Source: Salipaludibacillus keqinensis
GTDB lineage: Bacteria > Bacillota > Bacilli > Bacillales > Salisediminibacteriaceae
NCBI RefSeq assembly: GCF_003226325.1
Contig: NZ_PDOD01000005.1
Coordinates: 124,001 to 188,000, forward strand
Length of the DNA: 64,000 nucleotides
Direction: 5' to 3'
Shown here: piece after piece, positions 62,839 to 64,000 of the stretch
How positions within the stretch are numbered: position 1 is the stretch's first letter
How the letters are laid out: the number at the start of each line of letters is the position of its first letter
The notes under the pieces: generated by a model
What the model was told of the DNA's origin: nothing
Database searches by the model: none
Seen by the model: only the letters and a program-made list of their open reading frames with translations
Made by a program: the position numbers and the translations under genes

Positions 62839-63999
62839 TTATGACTCAGTAGGTAACTCCTCTTTTTTCCAACGCATAAATCCACCTTTGATATTTTTAA
62901 CATCGTATCCTTTGCTTTTTAAAATACTTGTAGCAATGGCCGAACGGGCTCCTGAGCCACAATATAAAGCCATTGTGTGATCAGCCAGTTGATCGCCCTT
63001 TTCTGGTAAGTGATTTAATACCATGTGCTTGGCGTCTTTTACATGCTCAGCTTCAAATTCGTGGTCTTCTCGCACATCGAGAATCTGAAGATCGCCATTT
63101 TTTTGCATGTTCATGGCTGTTTCAGGGGAGATGACGTCATATTGGTCGGTTCCATGCTCTTTCTCAAAGCTTTCCACAATCGATGGAGTGAAAAATCCTT
63201 CAGTTGTGTCTAAACCAATGGCGTTCATTGCTTCCACAATCTGAGGGAAATGTTCAGGTTCAGCGATGAAAAACAATGGTTTATCATATGAAATTAAAGA
63301 TCCGATCCAGTTCGTAAAAGATGAGTCATAGGCAATGTTAAGCGTACCTGGAATGTGAGATTGTGCAAAAGACTCTTTACTACGGGAGTCGACAACGGTC
63401 GTGTCACTATCTAATACTTGCTTGATCTTCTTTACATTGCTCCCGTATCGGAGAGGCGTTCTTTGATCCCGAAGGAGTGGAGCCCCATATTTATTTACTT
63501 TTTTCATGATTGCGAAATAGGCCGGGGGCACTGGTTGTTCATCTAATAAAAAGTCACTAAAGCTGTTTACGTTATCAAATTGAAACGCAGGATTTGTGTT
63601 TATTTCGTAGCCGAGTGTTGTCGTTGGAATAGATCCTAACGATTTTCCACAAGCACTTCCAGCACCGTGTCCTGGCCATATTTGAAGGGTTGGATCCATT
63701 TTTTTCGCTTTTTCAATAGAATGAAACATATCTTTCGCACCTTTAGAAGCTGAATCCTTCACTCCTGCTGCTTTTTCTAATAGGTCTGGGCGCCCGACAT
63801 CACCTACAAAAATAAAGTCTCCGGTAAACATTCCCAGTGGATGGTCTGACGCTGCACCATCGGTTAACAAATAACTAACGTGTTCGGGAGTGTGTCCTGG
63901 TGTATGAAGGACATTAAAGGTGACGTTTCCAATCTTCACTTCGTCGCCATCACGAACTCCATGTGTTGAAAGGGAAGAGTCAAATGAATACTCCGCACT
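62839..63999 (-). CDS. MBL-fold persulfide dioxygenase/rhodanese fusion (CstB-like), 5' end off window
   Basis: Last ~386 residues of a protein whose frame is open to the window edge. Metallo-beta-lactamase part: HTPGHTPEHVSY, MFTGDFIFVGDVGRPD and WPGHGAGSACGKSLGS, with the Cys seen in CstB-type persulfide dioxygenases. Two rhodanese domains follow: ~TVVDSRSKESFAQSHIPGTLN, whose catalytic loop FFIAEPEH lacks Cys, and LQILDVREDHEFEAEHV with active loop LYCGSGARSA. CstB-type enzymes oxidise low-molecular persulfides to thiosulfate or sulfite. The N-terminal His-x-His-x-Asp motif lies beyond the window. Confidence 0.85.
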   Translation of the reverse strand, partial: SAEYSFDSSLSTHGVRDGDEVKIGNVTFNVLHTPGHTPEHVSYLLTDGAASDHPLGMFTGDFIFVGDVGRPDLLEKAAGVKDSASKGAKDMFHSIEKAKKMDPTLQIWPGHGAGSACGKSLGSIPTTTLGYEINTNPAFQFDNVNSFSDFLLDEQPVPPAYFAIMKKVNKYGAPLLRDQRTPLRYGSNVKKIKQVLDSDTTVVDSRSKESFAQSHIPGTLNIAYDSSFTNWIGSLISYDKPLFFIAEPEHFPQIVEAMNAIGLDTTEGFFTPSIVESFEKEHGTDQYDVISPETAMNMQKNGDLQILDVREDHEFEAEHVKDAKHMVLNHLPEKGDQLADHTMALYCGSGARSAIATSILKSKGYDVKNIKGGFMRWKKEELPTES

Positions 64000-64000
64000 G

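Overview
The window looks like a piece of chromosome from a low-GC, spore-forming, probably salt-tolerant member of the Bacillaceae. The evidence is strong AGGAGG-type ribosome sites with many TTG and GTG starts, Bacillus-type small proteins (YjzC-, YuzC-, YwbE- and YflT-like), a HutP-controlled histidine operon, an ectoine hydroxylase and a BCCT-type osmolyte transporter. I see no rRNA, tRNA, CRISPR array, phage module or intact insertion sequence.

Layout. 1-5.9 kb: 3' end of a cysteine desulfurase, ectoine hydroxylase (ectD) without ectABC, manganese catalase, a YjzC-like protein, a tandem DUF2294 protein, a small decay zone (hicB-like and histidine-kinase remnants), a helix-hairpin-helix protein and a pentapeptide-repeat protein. 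5.9-9 kb: a CPA1 K+(Na+)/H+ antiporter and an MFS exporter. 9.4-16.2 kb: a redox, envelope and metal-handling cluster around a two-component system: thioredoxin-like protein, F510_1955-type lipoprotein, acidic His/Asn-rich lipoprotein with cell-wall-binding repeats, response regulator, histidine kinase, Cys-rich four-helix copper-binding protein, AbrB-like regulator and a secreted Met/His-rich peptide. Four TTCA-type direct repeats with exactly 11-nt periodicity precede four of its transcription units, which suggests a local regulon. 16.5-22.7 kb: a membrane acyltransferase, then a sulfonate/nitrate-type ABC importer, an HxlR regulator, a DUF4242 protein and an acyl-CoA-dehydrogenase-like flavoprotein; importer and flavoprotein units share a 16-nt promoter-region motif.

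23.2-29.2 kb: a TetR-controlled ABC exporter with two palindromic operators, a BmrA-like exporter and an AAC(3)-type acetyltransferase. 29.2-38.2 kb: K+ channel, SMP-30 lactonase, YuzC-like protein, BCCT transporter, glutamate-dehydrogenase-like enzyme, several very small proteins, SodF-type superoxide dismutase, glyoxalase-fold protein and a second DUF2294 paralogue. 38.4-50.6 kb: secreted cyanophycinase, DJ-1/PfpI stress protein, LolA-like lipoprotein, YwaF-type membrane protein, YhfP-type oxidoreductase, DUF3231 protein, and the complete hutPHUIG operon with a cre site inside its promoter and a HutP-type antiterminator region.

51-64 kb: housekeeping and stress genes (methyltransferase, DUF2188, TRIC-family channel, YflT, DUF1836/hemolysin III, YihY, YwbE, PatB aminotransferase, DUF4352 lipoprotein, WYL regulator, truncated haemoglobin with an Fnr-like box, DUF3784-like protein), a small dispersed repeat family, and a CstB-like persulfide dioxygenase/sulfurtransferase cut by the window end. 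Themes are oxidative, osmotic and envelope stress, metal and sulfur handling, and scavenging of amino-acid nitrogen (cyanophycin, histidine). Possible sigma-B-type promoters precede three stress-type genes. All family names come from reading motifs by eye; no database search was run.
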